A DNA stretch of 31,815 nt from a virus. The position numbers and the translations under genes were made by a program. The DNA lies in IMG/VR virus record IMGVR_UViG_3300042863_001004, positions 1-31,815 of that record; one strand, given 5' to 3'. Shown in pieces: positions 17,756 to 26,156 of the stretch (position 1 is the first letter of the stretch; the number at the start of each line of letters is the position of its first letter). Under the pieces are notes generated by a model that did not search any database, was not told where the DNA came from, and saw only the letters and a list, made by a program, of their open reading frames with translations.

Positions 17756-18815
17756 CATAAACCTATCTGAAGAGTTAAAGGATAAAATAAGATATTCACT
17801 TAAACAAGTAGTATCTCAAAAACATCCTGAACCTAATAAGAAACTACTTAAAGACATGCATGGGCGAATAACCCTTGCATGTCCTTATTGTGGTGATTCT
17901 CATACTGATGATACCAAAAAAAGAGGTAACATTTTCTGGGATACACTACAATATCACTGTTATAATTGTAGCCATCATACTAATGTTTATACTTTTCTAA
18001 AAGATCACGAAGTAAAGATGGATAATTCAGATGACTCGTTCGCAGTTATCGATTATATTCAACAAAACAAAATACAAGTTAATCCTGAATCGGTTCTAAA
18101 ACACCAAGCTTTAGAAACTGTTCATAATCTTGCGATTGAGGTTGATGAATTTAAAAAACATTTTAGGGCAAAACCAATAGTTCCAGGTGACTGGATTTGG
18201 TTTCAATTAAAAGCAAGACTTCTACATAATAGAGTAGATGATTTTTTATATTCAGAGAAAGAACATCGTTTGTGGATTCTAAACTTTAGTACAGATGGTA
18301 AAATTATAGGAGCTCAGACTCGTAGAATGAAAGGATATGGTCAAAGATACTTAACGTATGATCTACCTAAACTATATGAGGAAATGGGTAAACCGTTAGA
18401 AATGACCAATGAAGAGTTAAATGCACTTACAAAAATATCAACTTTGTTTGGTATTATGCAATTAAATTTTCAAAGAACAATCACATTATTTGAAGGACCA
18501 TTAGATGCAAAGTTTATGAATAATTCATTAGCTCTTGCAACTGCAGGTAGATCAACAGAAGATTTCGATGAGATACCAACTGTTAGATATATGTTCGATA
18601 ATGATGCAACATGTAAAAAGAAAATGGCTGAAAAACTTAAAAGAGGCAGATCCGTATTTATGTGGTCTAAATTTCTTAAGGAAAATAAGCTGGATACATA
18701 TAATATTAAAGATCTAAATGACTTAATATTGAAATGTTTTGAGCTTAAAATCGATGCTCATAAAAAGATCGATCAATATTTTACATCAAGTCAATTAGAT
18801 TTATGGTACGTATAG
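17739..18815 (+). CDS. gp61: T4 gp61-like DNA primase
   Basis: An N-terminal zinc-binding domain has Cys48-x2-Cys51 and Cys74-x2-Cys77 (ACPYCGDSH and YHCYNCSHH). A TOPRIM catalytic core follows, with the acidic Glu252 in LFEGPLDAKFMNN and the Asp-x-Asp pair in YMFDNDATC (Asp287, Asp289). The 358 residues compare with 342 for T4 gp61. It makes RNA primers for lagging-strand synthesis with a gp41-type helicase, which is not in this window. The start overlaps the gp32-like gene by 17 bp and the end overlaps the next small gene by 13 bp, so translation is probably coupled. Confidence 0.88.
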   Translation: MTSTSNINLSEELKDKIRYSLKQVVSQKHPEPNKKLLKDMHGRITLACPYCGDSHTDDTKKRGNIFWDTLQYHCYNCSHHTNVYTFLKDHEVKMDNSDDSFAVIDYIQQNKIQVNPESVLKHQALETVHNLAIEVDEFKKHFRAKPIVPGDWIWFQLKARLLHNRVDDFLYSEKEHRLWILNFSTDGKIIGAQTRRMKGYGQRYLTYDLPKLYEEMGKPLEMTNEELNALTKISTLFGIMQLNFQRTITLFEGPLDAKFMNNSLALATAGRSTEDFDEIPTVRYMFDNDATCKKKMAEKLKRGRSVFMWSKFLKENKLDTYNIKDLNDLILKCFELKIDAHKKIDQYFTSSQLDLWYV

Positions 18816-19024
18816 CAGATATTAGTAGTATGGTTGAAGATAATTTGGATGACTTTCAAAAAGACAGTGATAGATTTAAAGGTATGAAACTCTTAATAGA
18901 TTTCTCACCATTAGATCTTAGTGTCAATTCTCCAGATATTAAAATGCCAGAACCTAAATTTAAAAAGAAACAAGTTATTACAAAATTTATTAAGCCTAAT
19001 CCTAACAAAAAATCATTATTTTAA
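18803..19024 (+). CDS. Small protein of unknown function (73 aa) between primase and UvsY
   Basis: It overlaps the primase gene by 13 bp and ends 2 bp before the UvsY-like start, a spacing typical of real phage genes. The first half is acidic (MVEDNLDDFQKDSDRF). The C-terminal third is Lys/Pro-rich (EPKFKKKQVITKFIKPNPNK), as in short proteins that bind nucleic acid or a partner through a tail. The family is not recognised. Context suggests an accessory role in replication or recombination. Confidence 0.55.
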   Translation: MVRIADISSMVEDNLDDFQKDSDRFKGMKLLIDFSPLDLSVNSPDIKMPEPKFKKKQVITKFIKPNPNKKSLF

Positions 19025-19026
19025 AT

Positions 19027-19449
19027 ATGAGCAAAGAAGTAATATTAGCGCTTGATAAAAAATTAAGTAGCCAACGAATAGAATGGACTAACAACATCAA
19101 AGAACTTGCACAAAGTCTTAGACGTTTAAATGAATTAGAAGGAACTATCGCAGAGGTACTTTCTTCAAGACAATCTTTGGTCGAACAAATATCATATTTA
19201 AATATGAAGATTAAAGAACAAAGAAATAAAGTTAATGTCAGATATAGAGAAGCCTATATTAGATATTATGAATATGATTACAAGCTCGGTGAAAAGCAAA
19301 AAGAGAAGTTTATCGAAACTGATCTAGCCGATGAAAATATGATATTGTCTCACTTAGAAAATCAAGTTGAATTTTTTAGAGACTCGGTAAAAACTCTAGA
19401 TAACATGGGATTTGCCATCCGTAATAGACTTGCATTAAAAGATCTATAA
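19027..19449 (+). CDS. uvsY: UvsY-like recombination mediator
   Basis: At 140 residues it is close to T4 UvsY (137). It is largely helical: an N-terminal helix with a Trp (RIEWTNNIKELAQSLRRL), a long charged helix (NMKIKEQRNKVNVRYREA), a Tyr-rich middle and a C-terminal segment ending in DNMGFAIRNRL. This last part lines up with the T4 UvsY end (SRGFAIKH). The next gene is a UvsW-like helicase and uvsY and uvsW are close neighbours in T4, so synteny supports the call. UvsY loads the UvsX recombinase onto gp32-coated ssDNA; no UvsX gene is in the window. Similarity is moderate and rests partly on context. Confidence 0.65.
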   Translation: MSKEVILALDKKLSSQRIEWTNNIKELAQSLRRLNELEGTIAEVLSSRQSLVEQISYLNMKIKEQRNKVNVRYREAYIRYYEYDYKLGEKQKEKFIETDLADENMILSHLENQVEFFRDSVKTLDNMGFAIRNRLALKDL

Positions 19450-19474
19450 CGGTAAACAAAAATGCTCTAACAAT

Positions 19475-20983
19475 GTGGAGCTTAGTTTAACTGAAAACAA
19501 ACAGTTGCTTCGTATTGACGTAGCATCTGAATTAGAATTAGAACAACTCAACATATCTCTTAATAAGAGAATTGAGTCTTGGCGTTTCAATCCCTTGGTT
19601 AAAAAGGGACTATGGGATGGCTACGTTTCATATATAAAAGATGATAAGTGGATTCCTTCTGGACTGTGGAGGGAAGTCATGGGTATTTGTAAGGACTACG
19701 GGTTTGAATTCAAACTCAATGGTATTACAGATATTTTCGATACGAATATTAACCAAGAAAAATTTAATGAATGGGCTTTAGCATTCTTTGATAAATCTGA
19801 GATCACTCCCAGAGATTATCAAATAGAAGCTGCATTCAACATTTTAAAATTTAAAAGATGTTTAAGTGAATTAGCAACTTCGGCTGGTAAAACACTTATA
19901 TCATTCTTAACCGTAGCATACCTATTAGAAAAACAAAAGGCACAAAAGATTCTCTTTATAGTACCCAATGTTTCTTTAGTGGTACAAGCAAGTGAGGATT
20001 TCCTAGATTATAATTATAGAAATGCTGTAGATATAAAAGTACAGCAAATTTATGCAGGTCAAAAAGTAAGACCAGGTAGAAATGTTATTATAGGAACATA
20101 TCAATCACTTGTTAAAAAAGACAAAGCATATTTTGAAGAGTTCGATGCAGTTATTGTAGATGAAACACATAAAGCAAAATCTGCATCTATTAAAACCATA
20201 TTACAAAAGTGTGCAAATGCTGATTACAAATATGGTTTATCGGGTACTATACCAAAGGAAGGCACTCTAGACAGATTAACTCTAATGGCATATACTGGTC
20301 CTCTAATAACTGAGATCAGTGCAAATTACTTGCAAAATGAAGGTCATATTGCAGGTTGTAAAGTAAAAATTATAAAAATGGACTACGCTCCGCAATCTAC
20401 CAAAGATGCGTTTAGAGAGATGTCACAAAACAGGTATGAAAGCAAAGATGTTTTTAAATTTGAACAGAATTATGTCATTAATTCGCCAGGTCGCCTTAAC
20501 TTCATTACTAGCATTATTTCCAGAGTTCGCGGTAATAGTCTGGTCTTATTCCATCGTATCGAGCACGGCAAAAAGATATATGATAAATTACGCAGAGAAA
20601 GCGATAAAACCGTTTACTATGTTGATGGAGGAATTGACCAAGATATTCGAGAGGAACATAAAAAGAAAATGGAAGCCGGAGAAGAAGTCGTTATTGTTGC
20701 ATCGTACGGTACATTTTCAACCGGTATCTCGATTAAGAAAATTCACAACATCTTCTTTACAGAATCTTTTAAATCGGAAGTCATAATTAGACAATCTATT
20801 GGTCGTGGTTTAAGGCAACACAGCTCAAAGGAATTCGTTAATATTATTGATTTTGTAGATGATCTTTCATCACCAGACTGGGATAATTATTTAATGCGAC
20901 ATGCCAAAGAGAGACAACGTATCTACAAAGAACAGAAGTTTAAATACGATATAAAAAATGTAGATTTTGAAGGAGATATATAA
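19475..20983 (+). CDS. uvsW: UvsW-like superfamily 2 DNA helicase
   Basis: A UvsW-type N-terminal domain (RIDVASELELEQLN, WRFNPLVKKGLWDG) precedes the SF2 core: motif Q/I region TPRDYQIEA and Walker A TSAGKT (135-140), DEAH-type box DETH (229-232), motif III SGT (256-258), and motif VI QSIGRGLRQH near residue 440. The 502 residues match T4 UvsW (503). It unwinds branched DNA and R-loops and helps shift T4 from origin to recombination-dependent replication. No in-frame ATG exists between the upstream stop and the conserved N-terminal domain. The GTG at 19475 is the best start, and the ATGs at 19462 and 19473 are out of frame. It follows the UvsY-like gene by 25 bp. Confidence 0.88.
   Translation: MELSLTENKQLLRIDVASELELEQLNISLNKRIESWRFNPLVKKGLWDGYVSYIKDDKWIPSGLWREVMGICKDYGFEFKLNGITDIFDTNINQEKFNEWALAFFDKSEITPRDYQIEAAFNILKFKRCLSELATSAGKTLISFLTVAYLLEKQKAQKILFIVPNVSLVVQASEDFLDYNYRNAVDIKVQQIYAGQKVRPGRNVIIGTYQSLVKKDKAYFEEFDAVIVDETHKAKSASIKTILQKCANADYKYGLSGTIPKEGTLDRLTLMAYTGPLITEISANYLQNEGHIAGCKVKIIKMDYAPQSTKDAFREMSQNRYESKDVFKFEQNYVINSPGRLNFITSIISRVRGNSLVLFHRIEHGKKIYDKLRRESDKTVYYVDGGIDQDIREEHKKKMEAGEEVVIVASYGTFSTGISIKKIHNIFFTESFKSEVIIRQSIGRGLRQHSSKEFVNIIDFVDDLSSPDWDNYLMRHAKERQRIYKEQKFKYDIKNVDFEGDI
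20974..20983 (+). promoter_or_regulatory. Promoter-like motif AGATATATAA (copy 4 of 5)
   Basis: The decamer overlaps the stop codon of the helicase gene and lies 36 bp upstream of the ATG at 21020. This spacing is close to copies 1 and 3 (38 bp). It would head the 21020-28376 run. Because it overlaps coding sequence, part of the match is constrained by the gene end. Confidence 0.4.
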
Positions 20984-21019
20984 TAAAATAATAACACACT
21001 AAATATAAAAAAAGATATT

Positions 21020-22987
21020 ATGCAAAAATTAAAATCATTTGATCAGTTTTCGACTGAGACAAAAATTTCTCAGACTAGACAAGTAGAAGAAGACAAGACT
21101 ATCAAAAGACAAAATGAAGCCGAAACATTCAAAACATTATTAGCTGAATTTAATGTTACTTCTATTAAAGAGTTAACACAAGAGCAGAGAGTAACATTTT
21201 TTACCAAACTAAGAGGTGCCGAAGTTAATGAATCAGTTTCATTAATCGAAGAAGGTACAAGAGGTCAAATTGGTAAAATTGATAAAAAAGGTAATATCAC
21301 TTCAGTGTATATGCAATATGATTCATATCCTGAAAACATTTTACCACATCTTAATAAAGGATTTAAAAACGGTAAAAACGTTGATGAGTTAATTAAAAAA
21401 GGTAGTTTTTCAGGTTTAGAAGCTTCTATTGATAAAATTAATTTTTACGGAAAACCAGGTCATATGACTGGATCAGCTGCTACAGAAGCAGATATTAAGA
21501 AATATCTTACAAAAACATCAAACGAAGAATCAGCAGAATATGTTTATCTATGGGATGAAAATGCTAAACAATGGATGATGGCTGATACTTACGCAAATAC
21601 TGGTTTAGTTCCAGCTTTTGAATCACTTTCAGTTTCAGTAAATGAAGCAATTCAAGTACAGTATAAAAGAGATGCTAAAAAAGTACTTACAGTTTACAAT
21701 AACTTATTTGGTAAAAAATTAACTGATTTTGGTGCAATGAACATTGACAGCAAATTAGGTTGTATTAAATACCTATTAGAAAATGCAATGACAGATGCTA
21801 ACTTTCATAAAGAAGGACCAGTTGCATCAGCCGCTATTAAAGGTAACATTGGAACTTTCCAAGTTAAAATGGCAGGATTAGGAAACTATTTTATTAAAAT
21901 CGGAGCAACGACAGTTAAAAGAATTTTAGATCAATATGTAACTGATATTTCAGGAGCAGCTGGATGGTCTGGAGTTGGAATCGCTGAAGGTACTGCACTA
22001 TACTTAGAACAAATCGGACAAGAGGCTGCAGGTCAGTCTATGTTAAATGCATTCAATGGAATGTTTACCGAATCTTTCATTAATGAAGCTGAAAAGTTTA
22101 AATCAACGAAAGACTTTGAAGAATTCTGTGAAGAAATCGATGGTATGCCAGAGTCAAGAATTAAGAAAATAATGGGTAAAGATTATATCGATACACCAGG
22201 TGGTTATAGAGATGAAGCTGAAGATTATGACAATGACATAACTGAATATATGATTTCTAATATGGGTCGTAAAGAATTTGAAAAGCTTCAAGATTGGTGG
22301 GAAAATAATGTAGCTGAGTCTGTAATGAATGAGGCTGAAATTAAATCAGATGAAGAATTTAGTGAATACGCAATGACTGTTTTGAAAAAAGCATTCGGTG
22401 CTGAGTTCGACGAGGCTAAAGCTAAAAAAGTTGCAGACGGTATTCTAGCAAAATCAAAAGGTGATTACGGTACAGCGGTTGGAATGTTAACAAGTTCTCT
22501 TGGAGAATCAGTTACTAACGAAGCTGCGTCATTCTTATTTTCTTTTGATTACAATACAGATGAAGACGATGTTGACTACATTCAGCGTATATTAAAAGAG
22601 GCTGGAGTTGATGCAGTTGCGCAACCAGGACTAGACTCTGAAGAAATGATAGTTAAAGCAAAGAATGCAATTGAATTACGTAAAGCTAAAAAAGCAATCA
22701 AAGAAAATGGATTTGAAATCTATGAAGCGATCGATACTAAATATTGGGCAGATTATAACACTGACACTTCAGGACAAGGAAATAAAGAATTTGCAGAAAA
22801 ATCTAAAGATTTCGAAGATACATTTTCATTAGCAGTTGCTGAGTGGAACGATGAAGCTGACGGTGCTGAAAATAGAATTATAGGTTCACAAGTTGACAAA
22901 GTTAAAAAAATAGCTCAACAATTCTTCAAAAAAGAAGGTTACATTTCAGTTAACATTGCACAAGCAATGATAGCACAAGAAGCATAA
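21020..22987 (+). CDS. Multidomain protein with repeated ES-x-NEA sites: candidate packaged polyprotein
   Basis: The leader MQKLKSFDQFSTE resembles a capsid-targeting sequence. Short motifs of the form E-S-[FV]-x-N-E-A recur at 351-357, 433-439 and 496-502, with a related SVNEA at 206-210 and LIEEG at 75-79. They resemble prohead-protease sites ([hydrophobic]-x-Glu before Ala/Gly). Between them lie distinct modules. Residues ~79-200 look like a known phage domain (RGQIGKIDKKGNITSVY, YDSYPE). Residues ~210-350 are mixed alpha/beta with a Gly/Ala stretch. Residues ~357-433 and 439-496 are small helical acidic modules, and residues 502-655 include a ferredoxin-like segment. Cleavage would give five or six small proteins. 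No catalytic motif is seen. It is the first gene after the replication block. Confidence 0.55.
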   Translation: MQKLKSFDQFSTETKISQTRQVEEDKTIKRQNEAETFKTLLAEFNVTSIKELTQEQRVTFFTKLRGAEVNESVSLIEEGTRGQIGKIDKKGNITSVYMQYDSYPENILPHLNKGFKNGKNVDELIKKGSFSGLEASIDKINFYGKPGHMTGSAATEADIKKYLTKTSNEESAEYVYLWDENAKQWMMADTYANTGLVPAFESLSVSVNEAIQVQYKRDAKKVLTVYNNLFGKKLTDFGAMNIDSKLGCIKYLLENAMTDANFHKEGPVASAAIKGNIGTFQVKMAGLGNYFIKIGATTVKRILDQYVTDISGAAGWSGVGIAEGTALYLEQIGQEAAGQSMLNAFNGMFTESFINEAEKFKSTKDFEEFCEEIDGMPESRIKKIMGKDYIDTPGGYRDEAEDYDNDITEYMISNMGRKEFEKLQDWWENNVAESVMNEAEIKSDEEFSEYAMTVLKKAFGAEFDEAKAKKVADGILAKSKGDYGTAVGMLTSSLGESVTNEAASFLFSFDYNTDEDDVDYIQRILKEAGVDAVAQPGLDSEEMIVKAKNAIELRKAKKAIKENGFEIYEAIDTKYWADYNTDTSGQGNKEFAEKSKDFEDTFSLAVAEWNDEADGAENRIIGSQVDKVKKIAQQFFKKEGYISVNIAQAMIAQEA

Positions 22988-23011
22988 CAATTTAAACAAG
23001 ATACATATCTT

Positions 23012-24301
23012 ATGAAGATTTATAATACATTTGAACAGTTTTTAACAGAGAAATTGCACGTCAACGATGACTATGCACCGATCTTAGAAGGTGGTGCAGC
23101 AGGTCATATGTCACATCCATTTGATAATAATGAATTGACATTCGGTGATTTCAAAGAAATGATTAATGCTGGTCTTAGTGGATCTCTTAATTTCGAAGAA
23201 GAGCCTACTGAAAAAACAGACGGTCAAAATGTATTTGCAACCATTCAAAATGGTGAAGTTAAATTCGCAAGAAATAAAGGTGATATGAAAACTCCTATGT
23301 CTTTGTCTGATTTTAAGACAAAGTTTGAAGGACATCCTAGTAAATTAGTACAAGATACTTTTCAATTTGCAGCAGATGATTTAGCAGCATCTTTAATTAA
23401 GTTACCTACAAAAGTACAAGACGAAGTATTCGCAAATGGATTAAACTTCATGAATATGGAATTAATTTATTCTCTTAATCCTAACGTTATTCATTATGAT
23501 GTTGATGTTATTCAATTTCATGGTGTAAAAATAACAGACGGTGAAGGTAATATTACAGGAGAAGATAATTCAGCTGCAAAGAAAATTGCAGGTTTATTAA
23601 AAGATGTTGATGCTCATATTCAAAAGACATTCTCTATAATTCCTCCACAAGTTATTAAGATAGCCAAAGATATTAACTTTGATGAAAACAAATCAAAGTT
23701 CATAGCTAAAGTCGATGCTCTTAGAGACACATATGGTTTAACAGATGCTGATGCGGTTTCTAGATACCATGAAATGTGGTGGAGAGATCAAATCGATTCA
23801 ATTTTCCCAGATGCAACTCAAGATATTAAAGAAGGTTTACTATTAAGATGGGCATATGATGATAAGAAAACTCTTAACATTAGAGATCTTGAAAAAATGG
23901 GCTTATCAAAAGAACAAGCAGATGCTGTTAAGAAATTTGATAAGGATGACGTTAAAAAGAAATACAAAGAAAACATTAGACCATTCGAAGATCTTTTCTT
24001 GGAACTTGGATCTATTATTTTAAAGAATGCAAGTAACTTTGTTGCTGCAAACCCTGCAGAAGAAATGCAAAGATTACACAACGAACTTAGATCAGAATCA
24101 GATAAAATTAAAGCAAACGGAGACCTTTCTCAAATTGCAAAAGTTGAAGCAGAATTAGCAAGACTAGACAGAATTGGTGGGATTGAATCAATTATACCAA
24201 CAGAAGGTTTAGTATTTGTTTACAAAGGTCATACATATAAATTAACAGGAACTTTCGCTGCTGTAAATCAGCTTATGGGTTTCATAAAATACGGAAGATA
24301 A
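23012..24301 (+). CDS. KxDG ligase-like nucleotidyltransferase with capsid-targeting-like leader
   Basis: The start MKIYNTFEQFLTE matches the capsid-targeting-like pattern. A conserved-looking segment GGAAGHMSHPFD precedes the nucleotidyltransferase motifs of the polynucleotide ligase/capping superfamily: motif I Lys68-Thr-Asp-Gly71 (EKTDGQNVFA) followed by KFARNKGD, a motif-III-like acidic strand (FMNMELIYS, Glu150), and motifs IV/V at the end (Glu398-Gly399 in TEGLVFVYKG, then YKLTGTFA with Lys410). Helical inserts occupy ~180-390. The enzyme is expected to form a Lys-AMP intermediate; whether it seals RNA, DNA or modifies a protein is not clear. Its stop overlaps the start of the next gene (TAATG), so the two ligase-like proteins are translationally coupled. 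Confidence 0.65.
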   Translation: MKIYNTFEQFLTEKLHVNDDYAPILEGGAAGHMSHPFDNNELTFGDFKEMINAGLSGSLNFEEEPTEKTDGQNVFATIQNGEVKFARNKGDMKTPMSLSDFKTKFEGHPSKLVQDTFQFAADDLAASLIKLPTKVQDEVFANGLNFMNMELIYSLNPNVIHYDVDVIQFHGVKITDGEGNITGEDNSAAKKIAGLLKDVDAHIQKTFSIIPPQVIKIAKDINFDENKSKFIAKVDALRDTYGLTDADAVSRYHEMWWRDQIDSIFPDATQDIKEGLLLRWAYDDKKTLNIRDLEKMGLSKEQADAVKKFDKDDVKKKYKENIRPFEDLFLELGSIILKNASNFVAANPAEEMQRLHNELRSESDKIKANGDLSQIAKVEAELARLDRIGGIESIIPTEGLVFVYKGHTYKLTGTFAAVNQLMGFIKYGR

Positions 24302-26148
24302 TGGCATTACAAAACTTAAGAACATACTTTGAATCTTCTAACATCAATGACTTCTTGTCAATGATAGAGTTACCGTGTGTTGTATCAGAAAAAATACAAG
24401 CATCTTCATTCCACGTTAGAAAAACTAATACAGGATTTGAATATTTTAAAAGTGGTTCTAAATCGGCAATGGACAGAATAGACAGAACTATGGTTAAATA
24501 CTATGAAAATGGTATTAATTATTTTAAAACTATTTTACCAGAAGTTACTGAAGAAATGCCAGTAGATTGGAAATTTGGATTTGACTACATGATTGACAAC
24601 AAGACTGTAGATATTGAGTATGATATTTTACCAAAAAATCACTTAATTTTAACACACATTCAAATATTAAATCCTACTGATCCAACTCAAATTAAAAAAG
24701 TAATTAGAGATCCACAAGTATTAAACAAGTGGGCTGATAAATTAGGAGTTAATAGAACACCTGTTATTTTTGAAGGTAAATTACAATCAAATCAAAAAGA
24801 TGAACTAGTTAGACTTTTAGAAATATCAGATACTGATTTCGCAATTAGATTTAAAGATCATTCTTTCACAAGAACAATATACAATATATTCAATAATGGA
24901 CTTACAAATCCAGCATTGAACTATTCATTAGATAATGACATTGACGGATTAATCATTAATTTTTACGAGGGTAAAACAATTAAAAGTTTTAAGTTAGAAA
25001 GATTTGATCGTAAACCACAAGAAGACAGATCACCTTCAGATATGTACCAAATTTCAATTTTAGATTTGGTAGAATATATTACTAATTTCGATATTAATAG
25101 TATTCAATTAACAGAAGAGTCTGCAGATTTAAGATACATTGAATTAATTTCAGAACTATATAATGGATATGTTGAAAAGAATGCAACTAAATATGTAGGT
25201 GCTAATTTCGATTCAGCTGATTTCTCAGATAATCCAGGTTTTGAATTGAATACTAATTTTATTAACAATGAAAAAACTTTATCATTTGTTCAAAATGATG
25301 TTTTAGCAGAACTATATAAGATTGCATTAGGAAGCTTTAGAAAGAGAAGAAATAAAGAGACTGATATTATTAACAAAGATTTGATGATTCAGATCAACGA
25401 TATTGTAGATAATATAGAAACTTTAGTAATGGCTAAAACTAATGAAAATGATGTGATGACATTCAAGTCATATCTTATTAATCAAAAACTTCAATATACA
25501 GACAGTCCAGTTTTAGAAGGACTTTCAGTTAAATATCCAGATCAGGGCAAAATGCCAGTAAATATGTTTGTTGGTAGATTCCAACCATTTACATTAGGAC
25601 ATGTTAAAGTTATTGAAACTATTTATAAACAAAATGGATTTCCAGTAGTTATATTTTTAGTTAAATCAAAAACTAAGAAAAAAGAGGATGCATTCTCAAG
25701 ACCTTACGACGAAGAAACTCAACTTAAGATGTTAGAAAAACTTAAAGGAAAATATCCTATTCAAGAAGTTTTTATAATTGATAGAGGTGCAATCGATTTA
25801 ATGTTTAACACGATGAGACCTAACTACGAACCAGTATTATGGGGAACAGGATCAGACAGATTACAAACATATTCATATCAAGTTGATAAACCAGAATATA
25901 GAGAAGATTTAGGTTGTAGACCAGATTTCGGTTTGTTTGAAATACCAAGAACTGGCAAAAACATTTCAGCTACTCAAGTTAGAGAAGCTATGTTGGCTGA
26001 TGACGAGAAGACTTTTAAGAAGCTAACACCAACACCGATACATGATATGTACAGTGAACTAAAGGCTAAACTAGAAGCATCTATGGGCGTTACAACAGAG
26101 TCTAACGACACAACATTAACATTCGATCAATTTATTAAGAATATATAA
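24301..26148 (+). CDS. Fusion of Rnl2-like RNA ligase domain and NMN adenylyltransferase-like domain
   Basis: The N-terminal half has ligase-superfamily motifs resembling T4 Rnl2: motif I SEKIQASSF (Lys31; Rnl2 has EKIHGTNF, so the usual Gly is Ala34 here), a following FKSGSK, a motif-III-like FGFDYM, motif IV DIDGLIINF (215-220) and motif V IKSFKLERF (Lys228/Lys231). The C-terminal domain from ~420 is a nucleotidylyltransferase of the NadM/NadR type: GRFQPFTLGH (T431-x-x-H434), WGTGSDR and the ISATQVR motif (555-561). The last residues LTFDQFIKN resemble the capsid-targeting motif, placed at the C-terminus. Possible roles are RNA repair coupled to NAD metabolism, or NAD resupply against host NAD-depleting defences. 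The family functions are known; the combined role is inferred. Confidence 0.75.
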   Translation: MALQNLRTYFESSNINDFLSMIELPCVVSEKIQASSFHVRKTNTGFEYFKSGSKSAMDRIDRTMVKYYENGINYFKTILPEVTEEMPVDWKFGFDYMIDNKTVDIEYDILPKNHLILTHIQILNPTDPTQIKKVIRDPQVLNKWADKLGVNRTPVIFEGKLQSNQKDELVRLLEISDTDFAIRFKDHSFTRTIYNIFNNGLTNPALNYSLDNDIDGLIINFYEGKTIKSFKLERFDRKPQEDRSPSDMYQISILDLVEYITNFDINSIQLTEESADLRYIELISELYNGYVEKNATKYVGANFDSADFSDNPGFELNTNFINNEKTLSFVQNDVLAELYKIALGSFRKRRNKETDIINKDLMIQINDIVDNIETLVMAKTNENDVMTFKSYLINQKLQYTDSPVLEGLSVKYPDQGKMPVNMFVGRFQPFTLGHVKVIETIYKQNGFPVVIFLVKSKTKKKEDAFSRPYDEETQLKMLEKLKGKYPIQEVFIIDRGAIDLMFNTMRPNYEPVLWGTGSDRLQTYSYQVDKPEYREDLGCRPDFGLFEIPRTGKNISATQVREAMLADDEKTFKKLTPTPIHDMYSELKAKLEASMGVTTESNDTTLTFDQFIKNI

Positions 26149-26156
26149 TATAAAAC

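Noticed and set aside
18535-20786. Overlapping + strand frames inside primase (18535-18717) and helicase (20406-20786)
   Set aside because: They lie within strongly conserved genes in another frame and lack plausible starts or protein-like composition.
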